Source: an uncultured Pedobacter sp. (GTDB lineage: Bacteria; Bacteroidota; Bacteroidia; Sphingobacteriales; Sphingobacteriaceae). Taken from it: a DNA stretch of 61,329 nt. Positions 1 through 8,350 of this stretch are shown piece after piece. Numbering within the stretch: position 1 is the stretch's first letter; each line of letters starts with the position of its first letter. Location of the stretch: NCBI RefSeq assembly GCF_913776295.1, contig NZ_CAJYOJ010000016.1:1-61329 (forward strand), in the 5' to 3' direction. The translations under genes and the position numbers were made by a program. The notes beneath the pieces are model-generated. The model did no database searches, was not told where the DNA came from, and was given only the letters and a program-made list of their open reading frames with translations.

Positions 1-441
1 GACATCAAAAAGAAAGAGCCCTTCGGCGGCGGCGAGCCGAGGCAAGGCTTAGCCCTGGGGCAAAAAAAGAAATGTATACGTCATTCATATTGATTTTTAT
101 CCAATAAATTATCCCTCAGAATGACAACAGATAGATTGCGAAGTCAGGTGTTCACATCTGATTTTTTTGTTTGCAGCATTTAGTAAGTTTAAGATGGTAA
201 CATCTTACACCACGGATATTCCTTTTTTTGTCATCCTGAATGAAATGAAGGATCTTTTCCATAATATGGAAACATGTTTGCAGACAGATTCTTCGCTGCG
301 CTCAGAATGATAATAAAGAAAGACTTAATGTCACAGAAATCCTTTAAATTCTCCTTTCTGTAACCTCACTGTCTCATTTTTAAACAATTCATGGTATAAA
401 CCACTATTTAAATTAAATTTGTAGCTCATTTAATCTTAATA
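1..441. other. Repeat-filled intergenic region upstream of hemC
   Basis: No convincing gene is seen. The stretch is made of repeat pieces that recur elsewhere in the window. Bases 80-127 match 53372-53419 at 42 of 48 positions. Bases 230-258 match 61049-61077 at all but a few positions. Bases 285-311 hold the inverted counterpart (TTCGCTGCGCTCAGAATGA). The extreme left end is GC-rich and resembles part of another dispersed repeat. The hemC promoter motif lies at the right end. Confidence 0.6.
414..421 (+). promoter_or_regulatory. Candidate -7 promoter element of hemCD
   Basis: TAAATTTG matches the Bacteroidota -7 consensus TAnnTTTG exactly. It would start transcription about 14 nt before the GTG start of hemCD. 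No clear -33 TTG is seen at the usual distance, so this is a moderate call. Confidence 0.4.
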
Positions 442-2022
442 GTGAAGAAATTAACCATTGGAACACGCGGTAGCGACCTGGCTTTATGGCAGGCAAAACA
501 TATCAAAGATGAACTGGCCGCCATCGGAATTGATGCAGAAATCAAAATCATTAAAACTCAGGGGGATAAAATCCTGAACTTAAGATTAGACAAACTGGAA
601 GGCAAAGGTTTTTTTACCAAAGAACTGGAAGAAGAGCTTTTGGGCGGAACAATTGATCTTGCTGTGCATTGCCTTAAAGATTTACCTACCACGCATCCCG
701 CAGGATTGACCATTGCTGCTTTACCACCGCGAGAAGAAGCCAGTGAATATCTATTGATTTTAAAAGACTGCGTAGATGTTACGCAGAAACTGTCGTTAAA
801 AAAGGGTGCGATGGTGGGAACTTCCTCTAACCGTCGCAAAGCTCAGTTGTTAGGCTTACGTCCGGATTTGGAGATTGAAGATTTACGCGGAAATGTACCT
901 ACGCGGATCCAAAGGCTCCGTGATGAAGATTATGATGCCATTTTGATTGCAAAAGCCGGGGTTAAACGCTTAAACCTGGATGTGACCGATCTGCATGTGG
1001 AAGAATTGGAAACCACTGAGTTTATCCCTGCACCTGCCCAGGGTGCTTTGGCTATTCAAATCAGGGAAAATGATACCGAACTTTTTGAGGCACTCCAAAA
1101 ATTACATGATCCTGAAACAGCCGAAACCGTAACGGTAGAACGTAAGGTCTTAAATCTTTTCGAGGGTGGCTGCCACATGCCTTTAGGCTGTTATTGTAAA
1201 AAGGAAAACGGGAAATTTGAAATCTGGACTTCAAAGGCCGAAACTGCCGATCATTTTCCTGAACGCTTGTTTTTGCGCACGGAAAGCACCGAAGGTTTGG
1301 CAGAAAAAATTGTTGAGAAGTTTAATAAAGATAGAAAAAAACCGGCTAAGGTGTTTATCTCACGCGAAATCGGCGAACACAGTTACTTCCGTCGGGCATT
1401 AGAAAACAACAATATCGAAATAGAAGGGCGTTCGCTAATCCGTACCTTCCCGATCGTAACGGTATTGGATCAGTTTATTTTGAAGCATGTAGACTGGGTT
1501 TTCTTCAGTAGCCGAAACAGTGTTGAATATTTTTTCAATTTAAAACCAGTATTACCAAAGAAAACCAAATTTGGTGTTGTGGGCAGAGGTTCGGAAGATG
1601 CCTTGCGTAAATTTGGGCATATTGCTGATTTTGTTGGGGAGAGTGGAGATATTACAGAAGTTGCAGAAGATTTTGCAAAACTGGTTGGCGGTCAGCAGAT
1701 ATTATTTCCGAGAGCACAGGATTCTTTGCAATCTATTCAGAAGTCACTGCCAGCTGATGCCAAAGTAATTGATCTGCCCATCTACGAGACCGTAATAGAA
1801 GAAGATATAGATCAGAGTTATGCCGATGTGCTCATTTTTACCAGTCCATCAAATGTGGATGCGTATTTCGCAGATAATTTATTGGAACCAGGTCAGCAGG
1901 TAATTGCCATAGGAAACTCTACCGGTAAGAAGTTTGATGAAATGGGTGTGAAATATGCTTTGCCATATTCTCCTGATGAAATTGGATTGGCAGAAGCCGT
2001 GTTCGGAATAGAGATGAGGTAG
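442..2022 (+). CDS. hemC-hemD: Fused hydroxymethylbilane synthase / uroporphyrinogen-III synthase (HemC-HemD)
   Basis: A 526-aa cytoplasmic protein combining two successive steps of tetrapyrrole synthesis. Residues 1 to about 300 are porphobilinogen deaminase: TRGSDLALWQA at the N-terminus, catalytic Asp80 in CLKDLPT, and the dipyrromethane-cofactor Cys244 in EGGCHMPLG. Residues from about 303 to 526 match uroporphyrinogen-III synthase, starting KVFISR and containing VFFSSRNSVEYFF and IFTSPSNVDAYF. HemC alone is about 310 aa and HemD about 250 aa, so both are full length. The frame starts with GTG, which fits the HemC N-terminus exactly. It heads a + strand heme cluster. Its TAG stop lies inside a purine-rich repeat, so the last residues (EMR) are repeat-derived. 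That the fusion channels hydroxymethylbilane is an inference. Confidence 0.93.
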   Translation: MKKLTIGTRGSDLALWQAKHIKDELAAIGIDAEIKIIKTQGDKILNLRLDKLEGKGFFTKELEEELLGGTIDLAVHCLKDLPTTHPAGLTIAALPPREEASEYLLILKDCVDVTQKLSLKKGAMVGTSSNRRKAQLLGLRPDLEIEDLRGNVPTRIQRLRDEDYDAILIAKAGVKRLNLDVTDLHVEELETTEFIPAPAQGALAIQIRENDTELFEALQKLHDPETAETVTVERKVLNLFEGGCHMPLGCYCKKENGKFEIWTSKAETADHFPERLFLRTESTEGLAEKIVEKFNKDRKKPAKVFISREIGEHSYFRRALENNNIEIEGRSLIRTFPIVTVLDQFILKHVDWVFFSSRNSVEYFFNLKPVLPKKTKFGVVGRGSEDALRKFGHIADFVGESGDITEVAEDFAKLVGGQQILFPRAQDSLQSIQKSLPADAKVIDLPIYETVIEEDIDQSYADVLIFTSPSNVDAYFADNLLEPGQQVIAIGNSTGKKFDEMGVKYALPYSPDEIGLAEAVFGIEMR

Positions 2023-2082
2023 AGGGTGGAAAGGTTTAAGGTGTAGGGTTAAAAGGTTGAGGGTGGAAGGTTTAAGATGTAA
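2014..2082 (+). repeat. Purine-rich degenerate repeat at the 3' end of hemCD
   Basis: A tract built from variants of AAGGTTTAAGGTGTAGGGTT and GTTGAGGGTGG. It begins before the hemCD stop codon and runs on past it. The same family, G-rich in the sense of the upstream gene, follows several other stop codons in the window. Confidence 0.7.
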
Positions 2083-2091
2083 ATAATTAAG

Positions 2092-2247
2092 TCTTGATAC
2101 GCGATACTATAATCTTACTACTAAATGTCAAATCCAAAAACCGATATAATCACCTCATAAGGAAAAAATTAAAAGATATTCAGATCTTGATACTCGATAC
2201 TAAAATCTCGATGCTTCAAATCCTGATACTAAATACTTGATAAAAAA
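2092..2247. repeat. TTGATAC/TCGATAC degenerate repeats
   Basis: Several copies of TTGATAC, GCGATACTA, CTCGATACTAAAATC and CTGATACTAAATAC lie between hemCD and hemB. The same heptamer family fills 9898-10050 and appears in shorter form near 18915 and 23590. No coding frame is seen. Confidence 0.65.
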
Positions 2248-3216
2248 ATGTTAAATCGTCCGCGAAGATTACGGAAAAATCCGTTAGTGAGAGAGATGGT
2301 AGCCGAAACACGGTTATCAAAAGATATGTTTGTGTACCCCTATTTTGTGGTGCCGGGCAGCAATGTGACCCATGCCATTGATGCCATGCCTGGTGTAAAC
2401 CATTATTCGGTTGATACCTTGGTTAAAGATGTGGAAGCCGGAATGAAAAAGGGACTCAACAAAATCATGCTTTTCGGTGTTGGTGATGAGAAATCAGCAG
2501 ATGCCAAATCGGCTTACCATGATCATTCCTTAGTGCCGGTAGCGGTACGCGAATTAAAAAAGCAGTTTGGTGATGATTTATATGTAATCACTGATGTATG
2601 CGTATGTTCTTATACCACTCACGGTCACTGCGGTATTTTAGAAAATGATTATGTTCAGAACGATAAAACAGTTGAAGTAATCGCAAAAATGGCACTCACC
2701 CATGCCGAAGCTGGTGCCGATATGTTTGCGCCATCAGACATGATGGACGGACGGATTGAAGCCATGCGTAATCTTCTGGATGAAAACGGTTTTGTAAATG
2801 CAGCCATTATGAGCCACGCCACAAAGTTTGCTTCGGCATATTATGGTCCTTTTAGAGAGGCTGCCGATTGCGCGCCAAGCAAAGGTGATCGCAAAGCCTA
2901 TCAGATGGATTTTAGAAACCCTTTAGAGGCTTTACGGGAAGCAGCTTTAGACGAGCAGGAGGGAGCTGATGTTTTAATGGTAAAACCAGGCCTGGCCTAT
3001 CTTGATATCATACAGCGGTTAAAACAAGATACCAATTTACCAATAGCAGTTTACAACGTATCTGGTGAATACTCGATGGTAAAAGCTGCAGCCGAGCGAG
3101 GCTGGATTGATGAGCAAAAAGTGGTGATGGAAACCATGCATGCTTTCGCAAGAGCTGGCTCTAGTATTATTACTACTTACCATATTAAAGATATTTTAAA
3201 TAACAACTGGCTCTAA
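2248..3216 (+). CDS. hemB: Delta-aminolevulinic acid dehydratase (porphobilinogen synthase)
   Basis: A 322-aa cytosolic enzyme condensing two 5-aminolevulinate molecules to porphobilinogen, the step before HemC. The length is typical. The Zn-binding triad Cys118, Cys120 and Cys128 is in DVCVCSYTTHGHC. The two Schiff-base lysines are Lys193 (SHATKFASAYYGPFREA) and Lys246 (VLMVKPG). The ATG start matches the family N-terminus (MLNRPRRLRKN). It follows hemCD by 225 bp of repeats, so co-transcription is likely but not shown. It is a zinc-type enzyme, judged by the three cysteines. Confidence 0.97.
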   Translation: MLNRPRRLRKNPLVREMVAETRLSKDMFVYPYFVVPGSNVTHAIDAMPGVNHYSVDTLVKDVEAGMKKGLNKIMLFGVGDEKSADAKSAYHDHSLVPVAVRELKKQFGDDLYVITDVCVCSYTTHGHCGILENDYVQNDKTVEVIAKMALTHAEAGADMFAPSDMMDGRIEAMRNLLDENGFVNAAIMSHATKFASAYYGPFREAADCAPSKGDRKAYQMDFRNPLEALREAALDEQEGADVLMVKPGLAYLDIIQRLKQDTNLPIAVYNVSGEYSMVKAAAERGWIDEQKVVMETMHAFARAGSSIITTYHIKDILNNNWL

Positions 3217-3388
3217 GGTAGATGGCAGAAGGTTTTAAGGTTGGGGGTTATGTGTCCAAAATCTGTTATTTTCTGCCTATTTAGTTTTTAATCTTAATAA
3301 TTCAGGGTATAAGATAGAGTTTTAAGGGTTGAGGGTTATGCACCTTATGCCTTACACCTTCTACCTTCTAACCTTTAACCTTAAAAAG
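3217..3388. repeat. Purine/pyrimidine-rich repeats between hemB and hemL
   Basis: Right after the hemB stop comes the G-rich form (GGTAGATGGCAGAAGGT). Just before hemL comes first a G-rich piece (GGGTTGAGGGTTA), then the C-rich, opposite orientation (TTCTACCTTCTAACC). The C-rich stretch keeps a frame open upstream of hemL and makes its N-terminus look 20 residues too long. Confidence 0.6.
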
Positions 3389-4759
3389 ATGTTAGATTCA
3401 TTAAAAAAAATGTTTGCAGGCAATGAAGCCGATATTCCGGTAAATACGGGTAGTAAACCTGATATTTCGAGGGCAAAATCTGCTGAATTGTATGAAAAAT
3501 CAAAAACGTATTTCCCTGGTGGCGTAAATTCACCTGTAAGAGCTTTCAAGTCTGTTTATGGTACGCCATTGTTTATCGAAAAAGGCGATGGCTGTTATAT
3601 CTGGGATGCCGATGGTAATCAGTTTATCGATTTCTGTGGTAGCTGGGGGCCGCTGATTTTGGGGCATAACAACCCTAAAATCCGGGAGAAAGTTGCCGAA
3701 GTGATGCAGAATGGGATGAGCTTTGGCGCGCCAACAGCTTTGGAAAACGAACTGGCAGAGCTGATTATCAGGAACAACCGTTTTGTGGAAAAAATTCGCT
3801 TTACCAGTTCCGGTACTGAAGCCGTAATGTCGGCCATTCGTTTAGCACGCGGATTTACCGGTCGCGATAAGATTTTAAAATTTGAAGGCTGTTATCATGG
3901 TCACAGCGATTCGCTTTTGGTTAAAGCAGGTTCTGGTTTGGTTACCTTTGGCGAAACTTCTTCTGCAGGTGTGCCTAAGTCTTTTGCCGAAGAAACCATT
4001 GTGGTTCCACTGAATGATAAAGCGGCAATTGAGCAGGCATTTACCCAATTTAAAGATCAGATTGCTGCGGTAATTATAGAAGGTATTCCCGCGAATAACG
4101 GCTTAATTATGCAGGATGAAGAATACATTCACTTCTTGCGGAAGATCTGTACCGATAATGGTTCACTTTTAATCTTCGATGAAGTAATTACCGGATTCAG
4201 GGTTGGTTTTGAAGGTGCTGCTGCACATTACGGCATTACACCTGATATTGTTACCTACGGAAAAATTATTGGAGGGGGCTTACCTGTTGGCATGTATGGT
4301 GCCCGTGCCGAAATTATGGCACATATTTCTCCTGATGGTGGCGTTTACCAGGCCGGAACCTTATCAGGTAATCCAGTGGCTATGGCAGCAGGTATTGCTA
4401 CCTTAACCGAGTTAAGCAGATCGGGCTTTTATAAAGATTTAAACAATAAAGCGCAGGAATTTGTAGCGAGTATTCAGCGTTTTGCAACCGCACGTAACTA
4501 TAAGTTTAAAGTATTTACCATTGGCTCGATCTTCTGGTTTGCCTTTACCGATAAAGATAAAATCCAATCGGCTGATGATATTGATGCCGGCAGCATGGAG
4601 AAATTTAAAGTGATGCACCGTGAGTTGTTAAATAGAGGAATTTATTTGGGGCCATCGGGATATGAAGTTGGTTTCGTATCTTCAGCACACACCAAGATTG
4701 AATTGGAAAAAGCGAAAAGAGCTATTTTTGAAGCATTGGATTTGGTTTTTAAGAAATAA
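3389..4759 (+). CDS. hemL: Glutamate-1-semialdehyde 2,1-aminomutase
   Basis: A PLP enzyme that converts glutamate-1-semialdehyde to 5-aminolevulinate, the substrate of HemB (C5 pathway). Motifs seen are PGGVNSPVRAF near the N-terminus, SSGTEAVMSAIRLARG, the PLP Asp in LIFDEVITGFR, and the catalytic Lys in TYGKIIGGGLPVG. I start it at ATG 3389 (MLDSLKKMFAGNE), giving 456 aa. The frame is open back to 3329, but that part is translated intergenic repeat. Even so it has about 28 residues before the usual family start, which could be a lineage feature. hemA is not in the window. Confidence 0.94.
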   Translation: MLDSLKKMFAGNEADIPVNTGSKPDISRAKSAELYEKSKTYFPGGVNSPVRAFKSVYGTPLFIEKGDGCYIWDADGNQFIDFCGSWGPLILGHNNPKIREKVAEVMQNGMSFGAPTALENELAELIIRNNRFVEKIRFTSSGTEAVMSAIRLARGFTGRDKILKFEGCYHGHSDSLLVKAGSGLVTFGETSSAGVPKSFAEETIVVPLNDKAAIEQAFTQFKDQIAAVIIEGIPANNGLIMQDEEYIHFLRKICTDNGSLLIFDEVITGFRVGFEGAAAHYGITPDIVTYGKIIGGGLPVGMYGARAEIMAHISPDGGVYQAGTLSGNPVAMAAGIATLTELSRSGFYKDLNNKAQEFVASIQRFATARNYKFKVFTIGSIFWFAFTDKDKIQSADDIDAGSMEKFKVMHRELLNRGIYLGPSGYEVGFVSSAHTKIELEKAKRAIFEALDLVFKK

Positions 4760-4761
4760 TA

Positions 4762-4812
4762 GGTATTTAAATACCGAAATGTAACGCTATGATTGTTCGT
4801 GGGGACACGAAC
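4762..4812. repeat. Palindrome and hairpin downstream of hemL
   Basis: GGTATTTAAATACC (4762-4775) is a perfect 14-bp palindrome. It is followed by a hairpin with arms GTTCGTG (4795-4801) and CACGAAC (4806-4812) and a GGGA loop. Neither has a T-run, so I do not call a terminator. The hairpin may be a separate repeat abutting the next element. Confidence 0.5.
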
Positions 4813-4824
4813 CATGGGAAAAAA

Positions 4825-4925
4825 GTTCGTCATTGCGAGGAACGAAGCAATGTTAATGCGCACGCTGGTAGCGATCGTTGTAAGATTGCTTTGTCGGCTG
4901 AAAAAGCCTTCTCGCAATGACGAAC
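4825..4925. mobile_element. MITE-like element with 15-bp perfect terminal inverted repeats
   Basis: The 101-bp unit starts with GTTCGTCATTGCGAG (4825-4839) and ends with its exact reverse complement CTCGCAATGACGAAC (4911-4925). It has no coding capacity. Related CGTCAT...ATGACG units occur at 17531-17640, 28849-28924 and 60814-60906. Its right end creates a false upstream start for the histidine kinase gene. No target-site duplication is obvious. Confidence 0.65.
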
Positions 4926-4976
4926 AAGCAAAATAATCTGTGTAATCAAATCATCTGTGTTATCAACAAAAAAGAA

Positions 4977-5843
4977 ATGAAGAAGTCTATTATCATATTT
5001 TACGCATTATTGCTTTATGCACTGGTTCAGCTCATTTCGTGGGGTACCTTAGTGGTGCGTTTACAGCCGAGCCGTATGACGATGATTATGGGGGAGGGTT
5101 CGGTATTTTTATTTTTGCTTTGTTTTGGTGGTTATTTCCTGCATCAATCGTTGAAACGAGAAGATAAATTACGTGAACAGCAGCAGAACTTTTTAATGTC
5201 GATAACGCATGAGTTGAAATCTCCTCTAGCGGCTATAAAACTTTCCATCCAAACCATTGTTAAAAGAGATTTAGATAAAGCACGTCAAATTTCATTGTTA
5301 AACAACTCCCTGAAAGATATTGAGCGCCTGGATGATCTCGTCGAAAATATGTTATTGGCCACGAAGATCGAAAACCGCTCCTATACTTTTCCAAAGGAGG
5401 AGTTTAATTTCTCGGAACTGGTTTATAAAATTACTGATCGGCTTCAGGTCCATTCCTGTGGCAATGAACAATTGATCAACGCCCATATTCAGCCAAATTT
5501 GCAGCTTATGGGTGACAAATTTGCCTTATCGTCAGTGGTAACCAATTTAATAGAGAATGCAGTTAAATATTCAAGTCCGTGTGATGAGATAAATGTGCAT
5601 TTAAACAAAGTTGACGGCCATATTCAGCTGAGCGTAATTGATAAGGGACCAGGTATTTCAGATGCCGAAAAAATGTTGATATTTGACAAGTTTTACCGCG
5701 TTGGTAACGAGAATGTCAGAAAAGCGAAAGGAACAGGTTTAGGCTTGTTTATTGTGAAAGAGGTTTTACAATACCATGATGCAGATATTACAGTAAAAGA
5801 CAATTTGCCTCAGGGAAGTATTTTTGAAGTAACATTTAGTTAA
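4977..5843 (+). CDS. Two-component sensor histidine kinase
   Basis: A 288-aa membrane kinase. Two hydrophobic segments (about residues 4-25 and 41-56) are separated by only some 15 residues, so there is almost no periplasmic sensor. The catalytic core is canonical: H-box His78 in MSITHELKSPLAAI, N-box LIENAVKY, G1 box DKGPGIS, F-box FDKFYRV and G2 box GTGLGLFIV. The frame is open to 4917, but that extension is the end of a dispersed repeat; ATG 4977 starts a normal membrane segment. It is followed after 8 bp by its response regulator. Its position between hemL and hemE suggests a link to heme or redox state, but that is an inference; the signal is unknown. Confidence 0.9.
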   Translation: MKKSIIIFYALLLYALVQLISWGTLVVRLQPSRMTMIMGEGSVFLFLLCFGGYFLHQSLKREDKLREQQQNFLMSITHELKSPLAAIKLSIQTIVKRDLDKARQISLLNNSLKDIERLDDLVENMLLATKIENRSYTFPKEEFNFSELVYKITDRLQVHSCGNEQLINAHIQPNLQLMGDKFALSSVVTNLIENAVKYSSPCDEINVHLNKVDGHIQLSVIDKGPGISDAEKMLIFDKFYRVGNENVRKAKGTGLGLFIVKEVLQYHDADITVKDNLPQGSIFEVTFS

Positions 5844-5851
5844 TCTCAATT

Positions 5852-6556
5852 ATGTCACAAAAATTAAGAATTCTATTGGTAGAAGACGAGGATCACTTGT
5901 TAGATGCCATTAAATTAAACCTCGAACTGGAGGGTTATAAAGTGCACGCCGTTAAAGATGGCAAAACTGCTCTTAAAGTTTTTAAAGAAGAACGCTTTAA
6001 TCTGATCGTTTTAGATGTAATGCTGCCTGAAATGGATGGTTTTCAAGTTTGTGAAACCATTCGTTTAGAAAATGCAGAAGTTCCGATTATGTTTTTAACC
6101 GCAAAAAACACTTCTGAAGACCGTGTTTTAGGTTTGAAAAAAGGGGCTGACGATTATTTGGTTAAACCATTCAATTTGGAAGAATTAATCCTTCGTGTTG
6201 GTATTCTGGTTAAACGCAGTTTAAAATCTGACGATCTGAAAGAACTGAATTCTTACAAAATAGGTGATAAAACCATTTACTTTAACTCTTTTGAATTAAA
6301 ACATGATGATGGTACCATTACGCCGTTAACCAAAAAGGAAACCATGTTGTTGAAACTATTGATCGAGCGTAAAAACGATGCGGTTTCAAGAGAGCAGATT
6401 CTAGAAACGGTTTGGAATTACGATGTTTACCCTTCAACCAGAACTATCGACAACTTTATTTTAACGTTCCGTAAATATTTCGAGCCAGATCAAAAAAATC
6501 CGGTTTATTTCCATTCCATCCGTGGTGTAGGCTACAAATTTACTGATAGTCATTAA
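5852..6556 (+). CDS. OmpR-family response regulator
   Basis: A 234-aa DNA-binding regulator. The receiver domain is residues 1-120, with the acidic pocket LLVEDED, phospho-acceptor Asp55 in LIVLDVMLPEMDG, and the Lys in LVKPF. The C-terminal winged helix (about 135-232) ends RTIDNFILTFRKYFE...HSIRGVGYKF, as in OmpR/PhoB. It is the partner of the upstream kinase (8-bp gap). Its TAA stop overlaps the ATG of the next gene by one base (TAATG), implying translational coupling. Target genes are unknown; the neighbouring heme genes are the obvious candidates. Confidence 0.93.
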   Translation: MSQKLRILLVEDEDHLLDAIKLNLELEGYKVHAVKDGKTALKVFKEERFNLIVLDVMLPEMDGFQVCETIRLENAEVPIMFLTAKNTSEDRVLGLKKGADDYLVKPFNLEELILRVGILVKRSLKSDDLKELNSYKIGDKTIYFNSFELKHDDGTITPLTKKETMLLKLLIERKNDAVSREQILETVWNYDVYPSTRTIDNFILTFRKYFEPDQKNPVYFHSIRGVGYKFTDSH

Positions 6557-7071
6557 TGTACAATAATAAGGGCAGGTATGCTTTAATGGCTGTTTTTTTG
6601 CTTGCCGGGTTGGTTTGTGTTTTTTACAATCAATATCAGCTTGCGGCTCTTGCTGGGCTGTTATTGGCTTTTGTGGTTTGGAGCCACTTTAGGCACGGTT
6701 CGGTTTTGATGGCTTCGAAACATTTTAAAAATAACGATTTTGGAAAAGCCAAAGCCTTGCTGGCAGAGGTAACACAACCAGAGCGTTTAGCCAAAAGCCG
6801 CAGGGGTTATTACGAATTTATGCAAGGCAATATGGCCCTGAAAGAGGAAAATTATGATAAGGCTGAATATCATTTTCAGCTGGCCAGCCGTTTTCCGGTA
6901 GGAGGTAAGAATCAAAAATCGTATGTATTGATCCATCTGGCTAATCTCGCGTTGCGGAAAAAAGATCGAGAAAGAGCAGAAGCTTATGCCAAAAAAGCCA
7001 AAGAACTTGCCGAAACCCAACGTTCGAAAGATATTATTGCTAAAATTGAAAAGGAAATAAGCAAAATATAA
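6556..7071 (+). CDS. Membrane-anchored TPR-like protein
   Basis: A 171-aa protein with two hydrophobic segments at about residues 8-27 and 29-46. A hydrophilic part with two to three TPR-like helical hairpins follows (NDFGKAKALLAEV, ENYDKAEYHFQLASRF, KDRERAEAYAKKAKEL). I recognise no named family. TPR units usually mediate protein contacts, so this could be an accessory of the two-component pair it is coupled to by a one-base overlap. A strong hairpin follows the stop codon, closing the unit. Confidence 0.75.
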   Translation: MYNNKGRYALMAVFLLAGLVCVFYNQYQLAALAGLLLAFVVWSHFRHGSVLMASKHFKNNDFGKAKALLAEVTQPERLAKSRRGYYEFMQGNMALKEENYDKAEYHFQLASRFPVGGKNQKSYVLIHLANLALRKKDRERAEAYAKKAKELAETQRSKDIIAKIEKEISKI

Positions 7072-7093
7072 TACTCATATTGTCATTTTGAAC

Positions 7094-7139
7094 AACGAAG
7101 CACCGCTTTAGGAATAAAAAGGTACTTCGTTTTTTTTTT
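7094..7139 (+). terminator. Rho-independent terminator after the TPR gene
   Basis: Arms AACGAAG (7094-7100) and CTTCGTT (7125-7131) pair, extended inward by ACC/GGT, and a run of about ten T follows. It separates the hemL/two-component segment from hemE. Confidence 0.7.
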
Positions 7140-7144
7140 ATTTA

Positions 7145-7152
7145 TACCTTTG
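7145..7152 (+). promoter_or_regulatory. Candidate hemE promoter (-7 element)
   Basis: TACCTTTG matches TAnnTTTG exactly and lies just after the terminator at 7094-7139. The identical octamer serves the tRNA-Arg gene at 39875. The -33 region is T-rich without a clear TTG. It implies a 5' leader of about 120 nt containing a dispersed hairpin repeat. Confidence 0.5.
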
Positions 7153-7169
7153 CAAAATTACAAATCAGG

Positions 7170-7257
7170 CAACCCGTCATCCCTGATCCGATAGCTATCG
7201 GATTTAGTTCAGAATCTAAATAAAAAAAGATGCTGAAATAAATTCAGCATGACGCGT
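7170..7257. repeat. Dispersed repeats in the hemE leader
   Basis: The palindrome CCGATAGCTATCGG sits at about 7188-7201. A 28-bp unit at 7227-7254, containing the hairpin ATGCTGAA/TTCAGCAT, is identical to 59186-59213. A diverged piece of the same unit lies near 35565-35590. Confidence 0.65.
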
Positions 7258-7279
7258 AGTGAGCTACCAAATACAAATC

Positions 7280-8305
7280 ATGAAGAATAATTTATTTTTA
7301 GACGCAGCATTTTCAAAACAAACCGAACGCCCGCCTATTTGGATGATGCGTCAGGCAGGTCGTTTTATGCCACAATATTGGGAAATTAAAAACAAATACT
7401 CTTTCTTGGAGATGTGTAAAACTCCCGAGATTGCAGCAGATGTAACCATGTTGCCTGTTGACCTACTGGATATTGATGCCGCAATTTTGTTCTCTGATAT
7501 TTTGGTAACAGGAGAGGCAATGGGTGGCGATTTAAGTTTTACTCAAGGTGTTGGTCCTAAATTTGCAAACCCTGTGCGTACGGCCCAGGATGTTGAAAAC
7601 CTGAATATTGATTGTTTAGACAAACTGCAGTATGTTGCTGATGCAATTAAGGTGATCCAACAACGTTTAGCTGGAAATATTCCTTTAATCGGCTTTGCTG
7701 GTGCACCTTTTACTGTAATGAGTTATTTAATTGAGGGAGGTTCTTCTAAAGATTTTAAATTAACCAAACTCTTTATCCATAACCAACCAGAACTGGCGCA
7801 CCAACTTCTGGCTAAAATTGCGAAAGTAACAGCAGGTTATCTGAACCTTCAGATTGCTGCTGGTGTTAATGCGGTTCAGATTTTTGATAGCTGGGCACTG
7901 GCCTTATCGTGGAACGATTATCAGGAGTTTTCTCACCGTTACATTCAGGAGATTATCGCTAATTTAAATAGAAAAGATATTCCGGTAATTTCTTTTTGTA
8001 AAGGAAGTTCGGTTTTTGCCCCGATTATGGCCGAAGCTAAACCTGATGTAATTTCGGTTGACTGGAATGCTGATTTATTGAATATTAAAAATGCCTTACC
8101 AGCAGGTATTGCCGTTCAGGGGAATTTGGATCCACATATATTGTATGCTGATAAAGCTGTAATAAAAGCGCAGATTCATAAATTGTTCGAACGTATGCGC
8201 GGTACCGAAGGTTTTATTTTTAATTTGGGTCATGGTATTATGCCTGATATCCCTTTCGATCATGTAAAGTATGCCATTGAGGTAGTGAAGGAGTTTAGGT
8301 ATTAA
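7280..8305 (+). CDS. hemE: Uroporphyrinogen decarboxylase
   Basis: A 341-aa cytosolic enzyme that decarboxylates the four acetate side chains of uroporphyrinogen III to give coproporphyrinogen III. The family signature PPIWMMRQAGRFMPQY is at the N-terminus. AILFSDILV, GFAGAPFTVMSYLIEGG and the C-terminal FNLGHGIMPD are all conserved, and the length is typical. I start at ATG 7280 (MKNNLFLDA). A GTG at 7259 in frame would add seven residues from the preceding repeat. It follows its own candidate promoter and precedes the kinase/partner pair. Confidence 0.96.
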   Translation: MKNNLFLDAAFSKQTERPPIWMMRQAGRFMPQYWEIKNKYSFLEMCKTPEIAADVTMLPVDLLDIDAAILFSDILVTGEAMGGDLSFTQGVGPKFANPVRTAQDVENLNIDCLDKLQYVADAIKVIQQRLAGNIPLIGFAGAPFTVMSYLIEGGSSKDFKLTKLFIHNQPELAHQLLAKIAKVTAGYLNLQIAAGVNAVQIFDSWALALSWNDYQEFSHRYIQEIIANLNRKDIPVISFCKGSSVFAPIMAEAKPDVISVDWNADLLNIKNALPAGIAVQGNLDPHILYADKAVIKAQIHKLFERMRGTEGFIFNLGHGIMPDIPFDHVKYAIEVVKEFRY

Positions 8306-8320
8306 TCAAATCATTTGATT
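8304..8320. promoter_or_regulatory. 17-bp perfect palindrome, candidate operator
   Basis: AATCAAAT and ATTTGATT flank a single C. It overlaps the hemE stop codon and lies 30 bp before the small gene at 8351. Autoregulated toxin-antitoxin operons often carry such an operator; binding by the small protein is an inference. Confidence 0.45.
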
Positions 8321-8350
8321 TTCGTATATTAGCTTTATAACTCAAATATT

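Noticed and set aside
3329..3388. Upstream extension of HemL by 20 residues
   Set aside because: The DNA is translated pyrimidine-rich repeat, and the peptide has no family similarity. ATG 3389 is a better start.
4917..4976. Upstream extension of the histidine kinase
   Set aside because: The first codons lie in the terminal repeat of a MITE-like element and the extension would precede the first membrane helix without purpose.
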